This document shows positions 6,348-14,435 of a stretch of DNA of 32,078 bases, in pieces. Location of the stretch: positions 1-32,078 of IMG/VR virus record IMGVR_UViG_3300032177_003245; one strand, written 5' to 3'. Source of the DNA: a virus. The position numbers were made by a program, and so were the translations under genes. Position 1 is the stretch's first letter; every line of letters begins with the position of its first letter. The notes beneath the pieces are model-generated. The model saw only the letters and a list, made by a program, of their open reading frames with translations, searched no databases and was not told where the DNA came from.

Positions 6348-7139
6348 CTGGAGCTGAAGCTGGCGCCACGCCAGAAGCTCCTCCTCCTCGTGCTGGCGAA
6401 CCATGCCTGCGATGACTGCGGGCTGGCCTGGCCGGGAGTCTCCTGCCTGGCCCGGGAGACGGGACTGGGCGCCACGTCGCTCCGGGAGGACCTCCAGGCG
6501 CTCACAGACGCTGGCCTGCTCGAGATCCGGCGCTACCCCAGGGGAGGAGCTGGGAGGGCGACCGAGTACATCGTGCTGGGCAGCCTCATCGAGTTGGGCC
6601 ACGCGCCGTGCGCAACCTGCGCCGAGAACCTCGCCGCTCCCCGTCCGCGAAGAACCCACCACACGGGTGATGGGAAAGGCTCGCGGCTACCCACCACCCG
6701 GGTGGTGGGTTCGCCTGTGGAGAACGCCGGAGTTATCCACATACCCACCGGAAAAGGGCCGTCAACCCACCACCCGGGTGGTGACCAACCCTCAGTAGAA
6801 CCAGAACCCACAGCGCGCGCGCACACGCGCACGCGCGAGAGGCAGGCGGTCGCGGCTCCGCCGCACGCTCGGAGCCGCCCACCCACCGCACCGGCCTCGG
6901 TCGGCGACACGCTCCGCAGCCTCTTGCCGGGCCTCACCGTCAGCGGAGCGCTGGATGCGATCCCCATCGGTCCCGCGGTCGCCGCAACCCCCGCCGACAG
7001 GGAAGAACCGCAAGGCGCGCGCCAGCACCAGGCCGGCGCCGGTGGCTGTCGCAGTCCGGGTGACCCTCCAGGCCGCGGGGAGACGGGCGAGACGATGGCG
7101 TGGGCAGCGAGCGCACCGAAGCGGGAGGGAGGGACATGA
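6321..7139 (+). CDS. Helix-turn-helix phage replication initiator (lambda O-like role)
   Basis: A 272-residue protein. Residues 14-85 form a winged helix of the HTH_36 type seen at the N-terminus of phage replication proteins (APRQKLLLLVLANHA, WPGVSCLARETGLG, SLREDLQALTDAGLLE, GRATEYIV). The rest is low-complexity, Pro/Ala/Arg-rich and probably disordered. Repeated palindromes and DnaA boxes lie inside the gene, as the lambda origin lies inside O, which supports an initiator role. Start chosen from the duplicated start region. No helicase-loader or helicase gene follows where lambda P would be. The stop overlaps the next ATG. Confidence 0.7.
   Translation: MSNRHINATLELKLAPRQKLLLLVLANHACDDCGLAWPGVSCLARETGLGATSLREDLQALTDAGLLEIRRYPRGGAGRATEYIVLGSLIELGHAPCATCAENLAAPRPRRTHHTGDGKGSRLPTTRVVGSPVENAGVIHIPTGKGPSTHHPGGDQPSVEPEPTARAHTRTRERQAVAAPPHARSRPPTAPASVGDTLRSLLPGLTVSGALDAIPIGPAVAATPADREEPQGARQHQAGAGGCRSPGDPPGRGETGETMAWAASAPKREGGT
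6716..6741 (+). promoter_or_regulatory. Inverted pair of DnaA boxes
   Basis: TTATCCACA on the + strand (6733-6741) equals the high-affinity DnaA consensus; TTCTCCACA on the - strand (6716-6724) differs at one base. They face each other across 8 bases between iterons 2 and 3. Confidence 0.6.
6813..6837. repeat. Alternating purine-pyrimidine tract
   Basis: Twenty-five bases of alternating GC/AC dinucleotides within the initiator gene, next to the candidate origin. Such tracts can form Z-DNA under negative supercoiling. In protein they encode an Arg/Thr/His-rich linker. Confidence 0.6.
6852..6878 (+). repeat. Inverted repeat beside the candidate origin
   Basis: GCGGCTCCG and CGGAGCCGC form a perfect 9-bp stem around a 9-base spacer, between the alternating tract and the last ACCCACC half-site. 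Could be part of the origin or simply GC-rich coding sequence. Confidence 0.4.
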
Positions 7140-7279
7140 TCGCGATCCTGGTCGCCACGGTCTTCTGCTTCACCACGCCCGCCTTCAACGCGGCGCCCGA
7201 CTCCTGCGGCCCCGGGATCGTTCCGCTCGGCGATCTCGCCCTCGTGCGGCTGTACGGGCAGCCACAGGGGGAGCGGTGA
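7136..7279 (+). CDS. Small secreted or membrane peptide, 47 residues
   Basis: The ATG overlaps the initiator stop (ATGA) and follows GGGAGGGAGGG. The product begins MIAILVATVFCFTTPAFNAAP, resembling a short signal peptide with a possible cleavage near AFNAA, and ends in a short polar tail. Unknown function. After it, 179 bases up to the next chosen start hold no gene I can support. Confidence 0.4.
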   Translation: MIAILVATVFCFTTPAFNAAPDSCGPGIVPLGDLALVRLYGQPQGER

Positions 7280-7458
7280 CGCGTTCCTCGCCAAGCATGG
7301 CGCCGGCGCACCTAGCGCGCGCGACGTCCATTGACGTGCGTCGGCTCCTGAGCCTCTGGGTCGGTATTTGGCTCTTCGGGGGCAGGGGGAACTGTGGTAA
7401 TCCTAGATGGACTCCACGATGCCCTGACGCCGTCCCTCTCTCAACAGGGGTGAAGAGA

Positions 7459-8304
7459 GTGCGCCGACTCTGGCGGAACCGAGCCTTCCGGCTGTTGACC
7501 TTCATCCAATGGTCCAGTGCGCTGGCTGTCGTGGGCCTGGGGGCTATTCCCAAAGGCGATCTAAGCCGACTAAGCATCAAACTCCCGACTCTAGTTATCT
7601 CGGCGCTAACAATAGGGCAGGACTGGGCCTTGCTCGTGATCCCCCTCGCCGTCCTGGCTGGCGTCTCGAAACTACTCCGCGAAAGGCTAGGAGCTCCTTG
7701 GGCATGGGAACTGGTGAAGGATGTCCTCGACTCCATCCGGAACCTGACCTTCGCGGGGGAACCACCCCACGACCCCGCCGAGTTTCACCGTGCCACCTTG
7801 TTCAAGCGTCAAAGGATCTGCTTCACGAAGGCGTGCTTGGCTCTCCGGAGGTGGCCATGGAGCGGTTGGCTTGTGTCAGTCGAGAGGTCAGGGCACTTCA
7901 CTTTGAAGCGGCGCGTGGCCTTCTACGCCCCTGACAAGGCCGCGATCGCTCATGGGGTGGCAGGGAGGACGTTGGCCTGCGGCAACATCCTGCCGATAAT
8001 CAATCTGCCGGACCCGGAGGACGAAAGTCAGCATGAGGAATATGCGCGGCGGACCTTCGTGACTGCTTCCTGGGTGAAGGAGACCGGGATCCGAGCGCGG
8101 TCCTTCTTCGGAATCCCCGTGGAGGTGCGCGGGAAGCCTTGGGGTGTCATCGTGATTGACAGCCGCGACCCATGTCCTCCGACAGTGGTAGAGGACATCA
8201 ATGGCCATCTTGAGTTGAACGATAGGGGAAGGACATTGTTCTTGGCGATTGCTGGGGTAATGAGCAAGGTGCTGACGAGGATCAAGCCATGGGCGATTGG
8301 ATAG
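7459..8304 (+). CDS. Two-transmembrane protein with GAF-like domain
   Basis: A 281-residue protein with TM segments near residues 11-31 and 56-73 and a cytosolic domain from about 110 to 275. The latter follows GAF-domain layout, ending in the characteristic SFFGIPVEVRGKPWGVIVIDS segment and a final helix (FLAIAGVMSKVL). GAF domains bind small ligands such as nucleotides or act as sensors. GTG 7459 chosen for AGGGG eight bases upstream; GTG 7450 or a longer start is possible. Codons such as CTA, AGG and ATA and lower GC set it apart from its neighbours. The stop overlaps the partner gene. A membrane sensor/effector role is inference. Confidence 0.6.
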   Translation: MRRLWRNRAFRLLTFIQWSSALAVVGLGAIPKGDLSRLSIKLPTLVISALTIGQDWALLVIPLAVLAGVSKLLRERLGAPWAWELVKDVLDSIRNLTFAGEPPHDPAEFHRATLFKRQRICFTKACLALRRWPWSGWLVSVERSGHFTLKRRVAFYAPDKAAIAHGVAGRTLACGNILPIINLPDPEDESQHEEYARRTFVTASWVKETGIRARSFFGIPVEVRGKPWGVIVIDSRDPCPPTVVEDINGHLELNDRGRTLFLAIAGVMSKVLTRIKPWAIG

Positions 8305-8741
8305 GGCTCGATCTAGGGCGACTGAACCGGCCCTGGATAGAACGTGTCGGCCAGGTTGAATTGTCGGTCCTGCCTTCTCCCTTTGACGTCCCGGAGGCAG
8401 TGAGATTCGCGGTCCAGCGCAGAGCCTGGTGGGGCCACGACCGGCAGGTCATCGAATTTGCATACATCGGCAACGAGCCACTCCGGGAGGTGCGTCTCAG
8501 CGGCGGGGTTGAGTTCCTGCTCGGGCGTTTCAGCGGCAGGCTTCATCAGATCGCCTTCGATCCAGAGGATGTACCTGCGTGGGCGCGGTCATCACCGGTC
8601 AACGCCCTGCAGTTCGTGGCGAGTACTATCCACTCTCTGGTCGAGACATCACCTCGCCCACGCCGTTCACGGAACTACCAGCTCGCCCAAGAAGCCCTAC
8701 AGATGCAAGGCGATCAAGTGTTCAGCGCCTTCGTAGGCTAG
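8289..8741 (+). CDS. Small partner protein of the GAF-like membrane protein
   Basis: A 150-residue soluble protein I do not recognise. Its ATG lies 16 bases inside the upstream gene, so the two are translationally coupled. It has an acidic-aromatic N-terminal half with predicted strands, a Gly/Arg patch (GGVEFLLGRFSGRL) and a helical C-terminus. Base composition matches the upstream gene rather than the phage. Likely acts with the two-TM protein as an accessory pair; defence or immunity is only a possibility. Confidence 0.55.
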   Translation: MGDWIGLDLGRLNRPWIERVGQVELSVLPSPFDVPEAVRFAVQRRAWWGHDRQVIEFAYIGNEPLREVRLSGGVEFLLGRFSGRLHQIAFDPEDVPAWARSSPVNALQFVASTIHSLVETSPRPRRSRNYQLAQEALQMQGDQVFSAFVG

Positions 8742-8785
8742 GGACGCTGCCTCGCCCAGAACTTGCCACAAGGGAGGGAGCCGCG

Positions 8786-10474
8786 ATGCCCGCCGAGAAC
8801 GTGCTCTACTACGGTGACAACCTCGACGTCCTGCGCCGGCACGTGAAGGACGAGACGGTGGATCTCGTGTACCTGGACCCGCCGTTCAATTCCAACGCCA
8901 GCTACAACGTCCTGTTCGCGGAGCGGCCGGGCACGAAGTCCGCTGCGCAGATCCATGCCTTCGAGGACACGTGGCACTGGGACCAGGGCGCGGCGGCGGC
9001 ATGCCAGGAGATCATCGAGCAAGGCGGGCGCGTCTCCGAGGCTATGCATGCGTTCCGCACCTTCCTCGGCGAATCGGACATGATGGCCTACCTGGCGATG
9101 ATGGCGCCTCGCCTAGTCGAGCTGCGTCGCGTCCTCACGGCCACCGGCAGCCTCTACCTGCACTGCGACCCGACGGCGAGCCACTACCTGAAGATGCTCA
9201 TGGACGCGATCTTCAAGCCGCAGAACTTCAGGGCCGAGATCATCTGGAAGCGCAGCAGTGCGCACAGCGACACCAAGCAGGGCCGCAAGCAGCACGGCCG
9301 CATCCACGACGTCCTGCTCTTCTACACGAAGGGGGACGATTGGACGTGGAATCCGCAGTACACGACCTACGATCCGGAGTATGTCGAGCAGTTCTACCGG
9401 CACGAGGAGCCGGGGACTGGCCGCCTGTACCGGCTCGGCGATCTCACGGGGCCCGGTGGAGCGGCGAAGGGGAACCCGAACTACGAAGTCATGGGCGTGA
9501 CCCGCTACTGGCGGTTCAGCAAGGCGAAGATGGAGCAGCTCATCCGCGAGGGTCGCGTCATTCAGACGAACCCCGGCGCGGTCCCGGCCTACAAGCGATA
9601 CCTCGACGAAATGTCGGGCGTTCCGCTGCAGGACATGTGGACCGATCTCAGACCCATCGGCGCCCAGGCCGCCGAGCGCCTCGGCTACCCGACCCAGAAG
9701 CCCGAATCGCTCCTGGAGCGGATCATCCTCACGAGCAGCAATGAGGGCGACCTGGTCCTGGACCCGTTCTGCGGCTGCGGGACGACCATCGCTGTGGCCC
9801 AGCGGCTGAAGCGTCACTGGATCGGGGTGGACGTCACCCATCTCGCCGTGGGGCTCATGAAGGCACGTCTGACGGACGCCTTCGGAGGTCGTGCGGAGTA
9901 CCAGGTGATCGGGGAACCCACGGATCTGGCCGGCGCTGAACATCTGGCGGCCGAGGACAAGTTCCAATTTGAGTGCTGGGCGCTCGGCCTTGTGGGGGCC
10001 CGACATTCCGAGCACAAGAAGGGCGCCGATCGCGGGATCGATGGGCGTCTCCTCTTCCATGACGAGGGCTCCGCCGGAGGCACAAAGCAGGTCATCCTCT
10101 CTGTGAAGGGGGGTGGCACAAGCTCGCCGCACGTCCGCGATCTTGTTGGCGTGCTTGATCGAGAGAAGGCGCAGATCGGCGTGCTCCTCAGCCTGCACGA
10201 GCCGACGCGTGACATGCGCAAGGAGGCCGCGACCGCGGGCTTCTACCGCTCGCCTTACACAGACCGGAACCACCCACGCGTCCAGCTGCTCACGATCAAG
10301 GAGTTGCTCGAGGGGAAAGGAATCGACTACCCGGGGCAGGCTTCCAACGTGACGCTCAAGCGCGCGCCGGCGGTCCGCTCTCAAGGCGCGGAGAACCTCA
10401 CGCTCTTCGGCTCGGGATCTGCCCCATCGCATGCCGGCTCCTCGAAGAAGCCCCCCAGGCGGACCAAGCGCTGA
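8786..10474 (+). CDS. Beta-class DNA methyltransferase fused to Mrr-like endonuclease domain
   Basis: A 562-residue protein. The N-terminal part is an amino (N4-cytosine or N6-adenine) methyltransferase with permuted order: DPPF at 31-34, a central variable target-recognition region (about 150-285), YPTQKP at 301-306 and the AdoMet motif DPFCGCGTT at 326-334. Residues 390-520 look like an Mrr-type PD-(D/E)XK domain: GADRGIDGRLLF at 413-424 and LSVKGG at 438-443, then an RDLVGVLDRE helix. The protein could modify and cut in one chain, or the nuclease fold may be structural. ATG 8786 has GGGAGGGAG upstream. No separate specificity subunit is seen. Confidence 0.85.
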   Translation: MPAENVLYYGDNLDVLRRHVKDETVDLVYLDPPFNSNASYNVLFAERPGTKSAAQIHAFEDTWHWDQGAAAACQEIIEQGGRVSEAMHAFRTFLGESDMMAYLAMMAPRLVELRRVLTATGSLYLHCDPTASHYLKMLMDAIFKPQNFRAEIIWKRSSAHSDTKQGRKQHGRIHDVLLFYTKGDDWTWNPQYTTYDPEYVEQFYRHEEPGTGRLYRLGDLTGPGGAAKGNPNYEVMGVTRYWRFSKAKMEQLIREGRVIQTNPGAVPAYKRYLDEMSGVPLQDMWTDLRPIGAQAAERLGYPTQKPESLLERIILTSSNEGDLVLDPFCGCGTTIAVAQRLKRHWIGVDVTHLAVGLMKARLTDAFGGRAEYQVIGEPTDLAGAEHLAAEDKFQFECWALGLVGARHSEHKKGADRGIDGRLLFHDEGSAGGTKQVILSVKGGGTSSPHVRDLVGVLDREKAQIGVLLSLHEPTRDMRKEAATAGFYRSPYTDRNHPRVQLLTIKELLEGKGIDYPGQASNVTLKRAPAVRSQGAENLTLFGSGSAPSHAGSSKKPPRRTKR

Positions 10475-10518
10475 CGAAGTGGCAGTCGGTGAGTTTGAGC
10501 GCAGGAAGGAGGGGGGGG

Positions 10519-11007
10519 ATGGTCGCCGAATCAGCCGCTCCGCTTTGGATTTCCACCGGCAGTCTCATGATCTCAGGGGTGGCTCTGGGCTGGAACATCT
10601 ACCGCGATGCCATCGATCGCGGGAAGCTGCGTGTGAGCTGCTACATCAGCCAGGCCCGGCAGCTGGGTAGGGGAGTCGTGGCTGACAATCTGTTGGTGTG
10701 GGCAGTGACGAACGTGGGGAGGAAGCCTGTGATGCTCCATCACATCGGGGGCCAGCGGGGGAAGAAGCACGAGGACTGGATCGTCACTGCTCCGAGGGGC
10801 GGGCAGCTCCCAAAGATGCTCAGGCCCGGCGACTACTACATGGGGTGCCAGGACAACCTTCAAGGCATCGGGCCTGATCTGAGGAGCCTCTGGGCCTACG
10901 ACACGCTGGGCCGGAGGTATTACGCTTCGAAGAAGCAGGTGCGGGCCGTGATCATGGGCGTCGCTCAGAAGCGGGCTGCAGGCGAGTTGGAAGAGCAGGT
11001 GCGTTAG
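10519..11007 (+). CDS. Membrane-anchored hypothetical protein
   Basis: A 162-residue protein with one N-terminal hydrophobic segment (about residues 8-26) and a soluble, strand-rich domain of about 100 residues. ATG 10519 was chosen because AAGGAGG lies six bases upstream; an in-frame GTG at 10489 is weaker. No family I can name. It sits after the methyltransferase in an accessory position, just before the 210-base gap where terminase genes would be expected. Confidence 0.6.
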   Translation: MVAESAAPLWISTGSLMISGVALGWNIYRDAIDRGKLRVSCYISQARQLGRGVVADNLLVWAVTNVGRKPVMLHHIGGQRGKKHEDWIVTAPRGGQLPKMLRPGDYYMGCQDNLQGIGPDLRSLWAYDTLGRRYYASKKQVRAVIMGVAQKRAAGELEEQVR

Positions 11008-11158
11008 TAGTCACCGATCCGCCAGACCCCCGCATGCCGGGCGATCTGCAGGTCCCTACCGCTGACTGACGACGGTTTCTCGCCATCCTCTGGCAGGATC
11101 GAAGCCCCCGCCTAGTCGGGGTCCCGCGCAGTGTCTTGATCGCGTCCCCGAGCCCTCC

Positions 11159-11194
11159 CCGCATTCTACTGAAAGAAGAATGGACAGAGTCGAT
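11159..11194 (+). repeat. 36-base dyad repeat, copy 1 (before connector gene)
   Basis: Matches 14436-14471 at 35 of 36 bases. It contains a 6-bp inverted repeat CATTCT-N9-AGAATG (11162-11182) whose right arm overlaps an ATG followed by codons MDRVD. Both copies sit just upstream of a virion gene. It is AT-rich against its surroundings. Candidates: operator for a phage late regulator, or an RNA hairpin that hides a start site. The bases before it (11008-11158) hold no gene; a weak CCCCG/CGGGG hairpin is at 11106-11121. Confidence 0.8.
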
Positions 11195-11217
11195 TCGGGC
11201 GGTATCTATGCTTCCCG

Positions 11218-11784
11218 ATGGGCACGCTCACTGCACTTCCCCCGACCTTCGCGGCCGGCACCACGGTCCGCTACCGGCGCTACTACGCCGACTACCCGGC
11301 GAGCGCCGGCTGGGCGCTGAAGCTCCACCTCAACGGCGAAAAGAGCGTTGCGCACATCGACGCCGTCGCTGATGGCGACGACTTCATCCTCACGCTGAGC
11401 GCGACCGCCACGGCCGCGCTCGAGCCCGGCGCCTACCGCTGGGTCGAGTGGGTCACGAAGAGCGGCGGCGACACGTTCGACCCCGCGAGGGGTGAGGTCG
11501 CCGTCACGTTGAACTTCGCGACCGCGGTTGCCGGCGCGGCGATGAGTTGGGCGCGTCGCGAGCTCGCGATCATCCAGAAGATCAAGGAAGGCCGCATCGA
11601 CGCGGACGTCGAGGCCTACGCGATCGATGGCCGCTCGTGGCAGAGGATCCCGATGGAGAGGGTCTGGGCGCGCGAGGCCTACCTGCTACGCGTCATTGCC
11701 GCAGAGGAGCGCGGCAGCGTTATCGGCTCGATCCCGGTGGCCTTCCTGCCATCGTGGGGCTCGCCCCTGGGGGGTTGGCGATGA
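11218..11784 (+). CDS. Long gpW-like head-tail connector protein
   Basis: A 188-residue protein directly before the portal gene, the place of lambda gpW. The N-terminal 105 residues look like a beta-sandwich. The C-terminal part (from SWARRELAIIQKIKEG to AYAIDGRSWQRIP and a final helix) fits the small gpW helix-strand-helix fold that joins the portal to the tail. Long versions with an added N-terminal domain are common in prophages. The ribosome binding site is weak (GGGCGG). Stop overlaps the portal start (ATGA). Confidence 0.65.
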   Translation: MGTLTALPPTFAAGTTVRYRRYYADYPASAGWALKLHLNGEKSVAHIDAVADGDDFILTLSATATAALEPGAYRWVEWVTKSGGDTFDPARGEVAVTLNFATAVAGAAMSWARRELAIIQKIKEGRIDADVEAYAIDGRSWQRIPMERVWAREAYLLRVIAAEERGSVIGSIPVAFLPSWGSPLGGWR

Positions 11785-13412
11785 GCCGCCGCCCGCTGCG
11801 CGCGCGCGTCGCCCGCGCCGTCCGCGAGCTCATGGGTGGCATGACCGACCCCACGTGGAAGGGCGCCGAGGTCAGTCCCATGACCATGGACTGGCGCGTG
11901 GCGCTGCGGAACCCGAACGAGGAGCTGCGGCCCACGCTCCACCGGCTGCGCGCTCGCGGCCGAGATCTGCGCCGCAATGACCCCTACGCCCGGCAGTTCC
12001 TGAACCTCTTCGGCACGAACGTTGTGGGCCACCGCGGCTTCAAGCACCAGGCCCAGATCCGCGGGCCTGCCGGGGAGCTCCTCGAGGACCTGAACGGCCG
12101 CCTCGAGGCCGCCTGGCGGGACTTCTCCTCGGCTCCGGTCACGACTGACCGCCGGCTGACGCTCGTGGAGGCGGAGTACCTCCGCCTCGAGACTCTGGCC
12201 ACCGACGGCGAGGTCTTCATCCGCTTCTTCAACGGTTACCCGAACCGCTACGGCTTCGCCCTGCAGTTCATCGACGCCGACCAGATCGACCACGAGTTCA
12301 ACCGCGAGGCCCGCCCGGGGCAGAACGAGATCCGCATGGGCGTCGAGGTCGACGCCTACGGCGCTCCGGTGGGCTACTGGGTCCTGGACCAGCCCTACGG
12401 CTACGGCTTCAACTACGGCGGCCGGCGCGAGCGCTACTTCGTCCCGGCCTACGACCCGCGGACCGGGCTGGGGGAGATGCTCCACGACTTCATCCCGCTC
12501 AGGGCGAACCAGGCCCGCGGGCTCACCTGGTTCGCGCCCATTCTCCTCACCGCCAAGATGCGCATGGGGATGCTCGAGGCCGAGCTCTACGCCTCGCGAC
12601 TCTCGGCGGCGAAGCCGATCGCGCTGCAGGTCCGCGACGGCGCGACTGACATCACGATCACGGGCGAGAACGACCCCGAGAAGCCGCCGCCGGTCTTCAA
12701 CGCCAACCCTGGCGAGATCCCGGCGCTGCCCCCTGGCTACGAGCTGGTGGGGGTGAACACCGACCACCCCTCGGCTGCGTTCCCGAACTTCATGATCACG
12801 ATCCTGCGCGAGTACGCGACGGCGCTCGGGGTCTCCTACAACGCTCTGTGCAACGACCTGCAGACCGTGAACTTCTCGAGCATGAAGACCGGGCTCCTGG
12901 CCGAGCGCGGCCTGTGGCGGAAGCTCCAAGAGCGCGAAGTCCGCGCCTTCCTGCAGCCGGTTCGCGACGCCTGGCTCCGCTCAGCGCTCCTGCGCGGGGC
13001 GGCCACGGGCGGAGCGGAGGGGCTGGTCCTCGACTCGCTCGACTGGCGCCGCTACCGCGAGGCCCGCTTCGCCCCACTCGGCTGGCCCTGGCCGGAGCCC
13101 CTGAAGGACGCCCAGGCCTCGCAGCTCTGGATCCAGCTCGGACTTGCCTCTCGCGCGGACCTGGCCGCCGAGGAGGGCAAGGACTGGGACGAGATCCTGG
13201 AGCAACTCGCGCGGGAGGAGGCGCGGGCCAAGGAACTCGGGATCTCGATCATGCCCTCTACCGCCTCCGCTGACGCTGCGAAGACCACCGCCGATGAGGA
13301 AGCCGCTGCCCAGGCGGCCGAGGCCGCCAAGACCGGGGAGGGGCCCAATGGCAACGGCCGGGCGCTCCCCGCGGCACTCGCCGAGCGGCTCCTCCCATCC
13401 GCTGTCCACTGA
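11781..13412 (+). CDS. Phage portal protein, lambda family
   Basis: A 543-residue portal, the dodecameric ring at the capsid vertex through which DNA passes. Visible hallmarks are the N-terminal RRNDPYARQFLNLFGTNVVG segment, the DADQIDHEFN region, a conserved YGFNYGG stretch and the helical wing. The C-terminal 90 residues are Ala/Glu/Lys-rich. Length matches lambda gpB-type portals (about 530). No terminase gene precedes it, which is unusual. The overlap with the connector gene shows co-translation. Confidence 0.9.
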   Translation: MSRRPLRARVARAVRELMGGMTDPTWKGAEVSPMTMDWRVALRNPNEELRPTLHRLRARGRDLRRNDPYARQFLNLFGTNVVGHRGFKHQAQIRGPAGELLEDLNGRLEAAWRDFSSAPVTTDRRLTLVEAEYLRLETLATDGEVFIRFFNGYPNRYGFALQFIDADQIDHEFNREARPGQNEIRMGVEVDAYGAPVGYWVLDQPYGYGFNYGGRRERYFVPAYDPRTGLGEMLHDFIPLRANQARGLTWFAPILLTAKMRMGMLEAELYASRLSAAKPIALQVRDGATDITITGENDPEKPPPVFNANPGEIPALPPGYELVGVNTDHPSAAFPNFMITILREYATALGVSYNALCNDLQTVNFSSMKTGLLAERGLWRKLQEREVRAFLQPVRDAWLRSALLRGAATGGAEGLVLDSLDWRRYREARFAPLGWPWPEPLKDAQASQLWIQLGLASRADLAAEEGKDWDEILEQLAREEARAKELGISIMPSTASADAAKTTADEEAAAQAAEAAKTGEGPNGNGRALPAALAERLLPSAVH

Positions 13413-13429
13413 CCCTGTAGGAGGTCACC

Positions 13430-13705
13430 ATGCCGCCCGAAGATCGTTACCAGCACCTCGCGGATCCGGTCTCCCCGCCGGCCGATTCCTCGCTCGAGCG
13501 CTTCGCTGCGGTGACCAAGAGCGATAGCGCCGACCTCGCCTTCCGCACTCGCGCCCTCATCCTCAGCGCGGACGGCGTGGTCAAGATCACGGACCGCTTC
13601 GGCACCGCCATCCCGCTGACGCTCACCAAGGGCATCAACTGGGTGCGCGTGGACCGGGTCTGGTCCACCGGCACCGACGCCATCACCGTGGTCGCGGCGG
13701 ACTGA
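13430..13705 (+). CDS. Small beta-rich virion protein, possible spike-base type
   Basis: A 91-residue protein with an ideal ribosome binding site (TAGGAGGTCACC before ATG). The pattern SADLAFRTRALILSADGVV...ITLGIN-like strands...RVDRVWSTGTDA resembles the small 'spike base' proteins found with gene transfer agents and related phages; the match is by eye only. Its place between portal and capsid suggests a head decoration or connector-adjacent part. Confidence 0.5.
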   Translation: MPPEDRYQHLADPVSPPADSSLERFAAVTKSDSADLAFRTRALILSADGVVKITDRFGTAIPLTLTKGINWVRVDRVWSTGTDAITVVAAD

Positions 13706-13707
13706 CC

Positions 13708-14430
13708 ATGGGCGTCGTCCTGCACGACCACAGGCCCTCCGCCTCCGCTCCGCCAGCCGAGACCGTCGTGCGTACGGCCCGTGGCACGTCCCATGAGTTG
13801 GGGCAGGGTGACATCCAAGAGCACACGATGTCGGGCGTGAACGTGGATGCCGGGACGTGGCTGCTCGTGGGGATCGCATACGACCACGACAGCGCACCGG
13901 GAGACATAGCAGTCTCCGGAGTCTCGCTCGCGGGGGTGTCGCTGACCCAACTTGCCACAGAGACCTACGCCGACGATTACAGGCAACTGGCAATGTTCGG
14001 TGCGTACTTCGAGAACGCGGTGACCAACGGCAACCTCACGGCAACCTTCTCGCCCGGGTGGGTGAGTGCAGCCGGCATGGTGGCGACACAGGTTGCTGGG
14101 CTGCTGCCCTCCTCCGCTCTGGACCGGACCGCGACTGCCGCAGGGGGCAGTGCCACGCCCTCCAGCGGGGCGACCGCCACGCCCTCTCAGGCACACGAGT
14201 TCGTGTGGGGGCTGGTCGGGACGGACGGACCGCCGGCTGATGATGCGGGGACGTGGACGAACAATCTCTCCAACGGACAGCGAGTGGGTGAGGGCTCAGG
14301 CGGTGACCACCTGACAATCCACGAAGGCTACCGCGTGGCCACGGCACAGGAGGCGCAAACCGCCTCCAAGACCGGTATGACGGCCCGGGCCTGGGGGGCG
14401 ATCTGCGCGACGTTCAAGGGTGCGGCCTGA
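13708..14430 (+). CDS. Beta-rich virion protein, unknown
   Basis: A 240-residue, Gly/Ala/Thr-rich protein with regular strand-like alternation throughout and no charged helices, resembling phage capsid fibre or decoration proteins with jelly-roll folds. Starts two bases after the upstream stop. Composition and place between portal and capsid point to a structural component exposed on the head; no family recognised. The 36-base repeat begins six bases after its stop. Confidence 0.5.
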   Translation: MGVVLHDHRPSASAPPAETVVRTARGTSHELGQGDIQEHTMSGVNVDAGTWLLVGIAYDHDSAPGDIAVSGVSLAGVSLTQLATETYADDYRQLAMFGAYFENAVTNGNLTATFSPGWVSAAGMVATQVAGLLPSSALDRTATAAGGSATPSSGATATPSQAHEFVWGLVGTDGPPADDAGTWTNNLSNGQRVGEGSGGDHLTIHEGYRVATAQEAQTASKTGMTARAWGAICATFKGAA

Positions 14431-14435
14431 CGTCG

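Larger units (their letters stand above)
6654..6887 (+). other. Candidate phage replication origin inside the initiator gene
   Basis: Three palindromic iterons share ACCCACCAC/GGGTGGTG arms: 6654-6674 (imperfect), 6689-6710 (perfect 22-base palindrome with CCCGGG centre) and 6765-6786. ACCCACC half-sites also occur at 6743-6749 and 6881-6887. Between iterons 2 and 3 sits TTATCCACA (6733-6741), a perfect DnaA box, and TGTGGAGAA (6716-6724), an inverted box with one mismatch. All lie inside the initiator coding region. No clearly AT-rich unwinding element is visible, which is a weakness of the call. Confidence 0.65.

Noticed and set aside
9113-10432. Long minus-strand ORF opposite the methyltransferase
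   Set aside because: Shadow of GC-rich codons; the + strand carries all the methyltransferase motifs.
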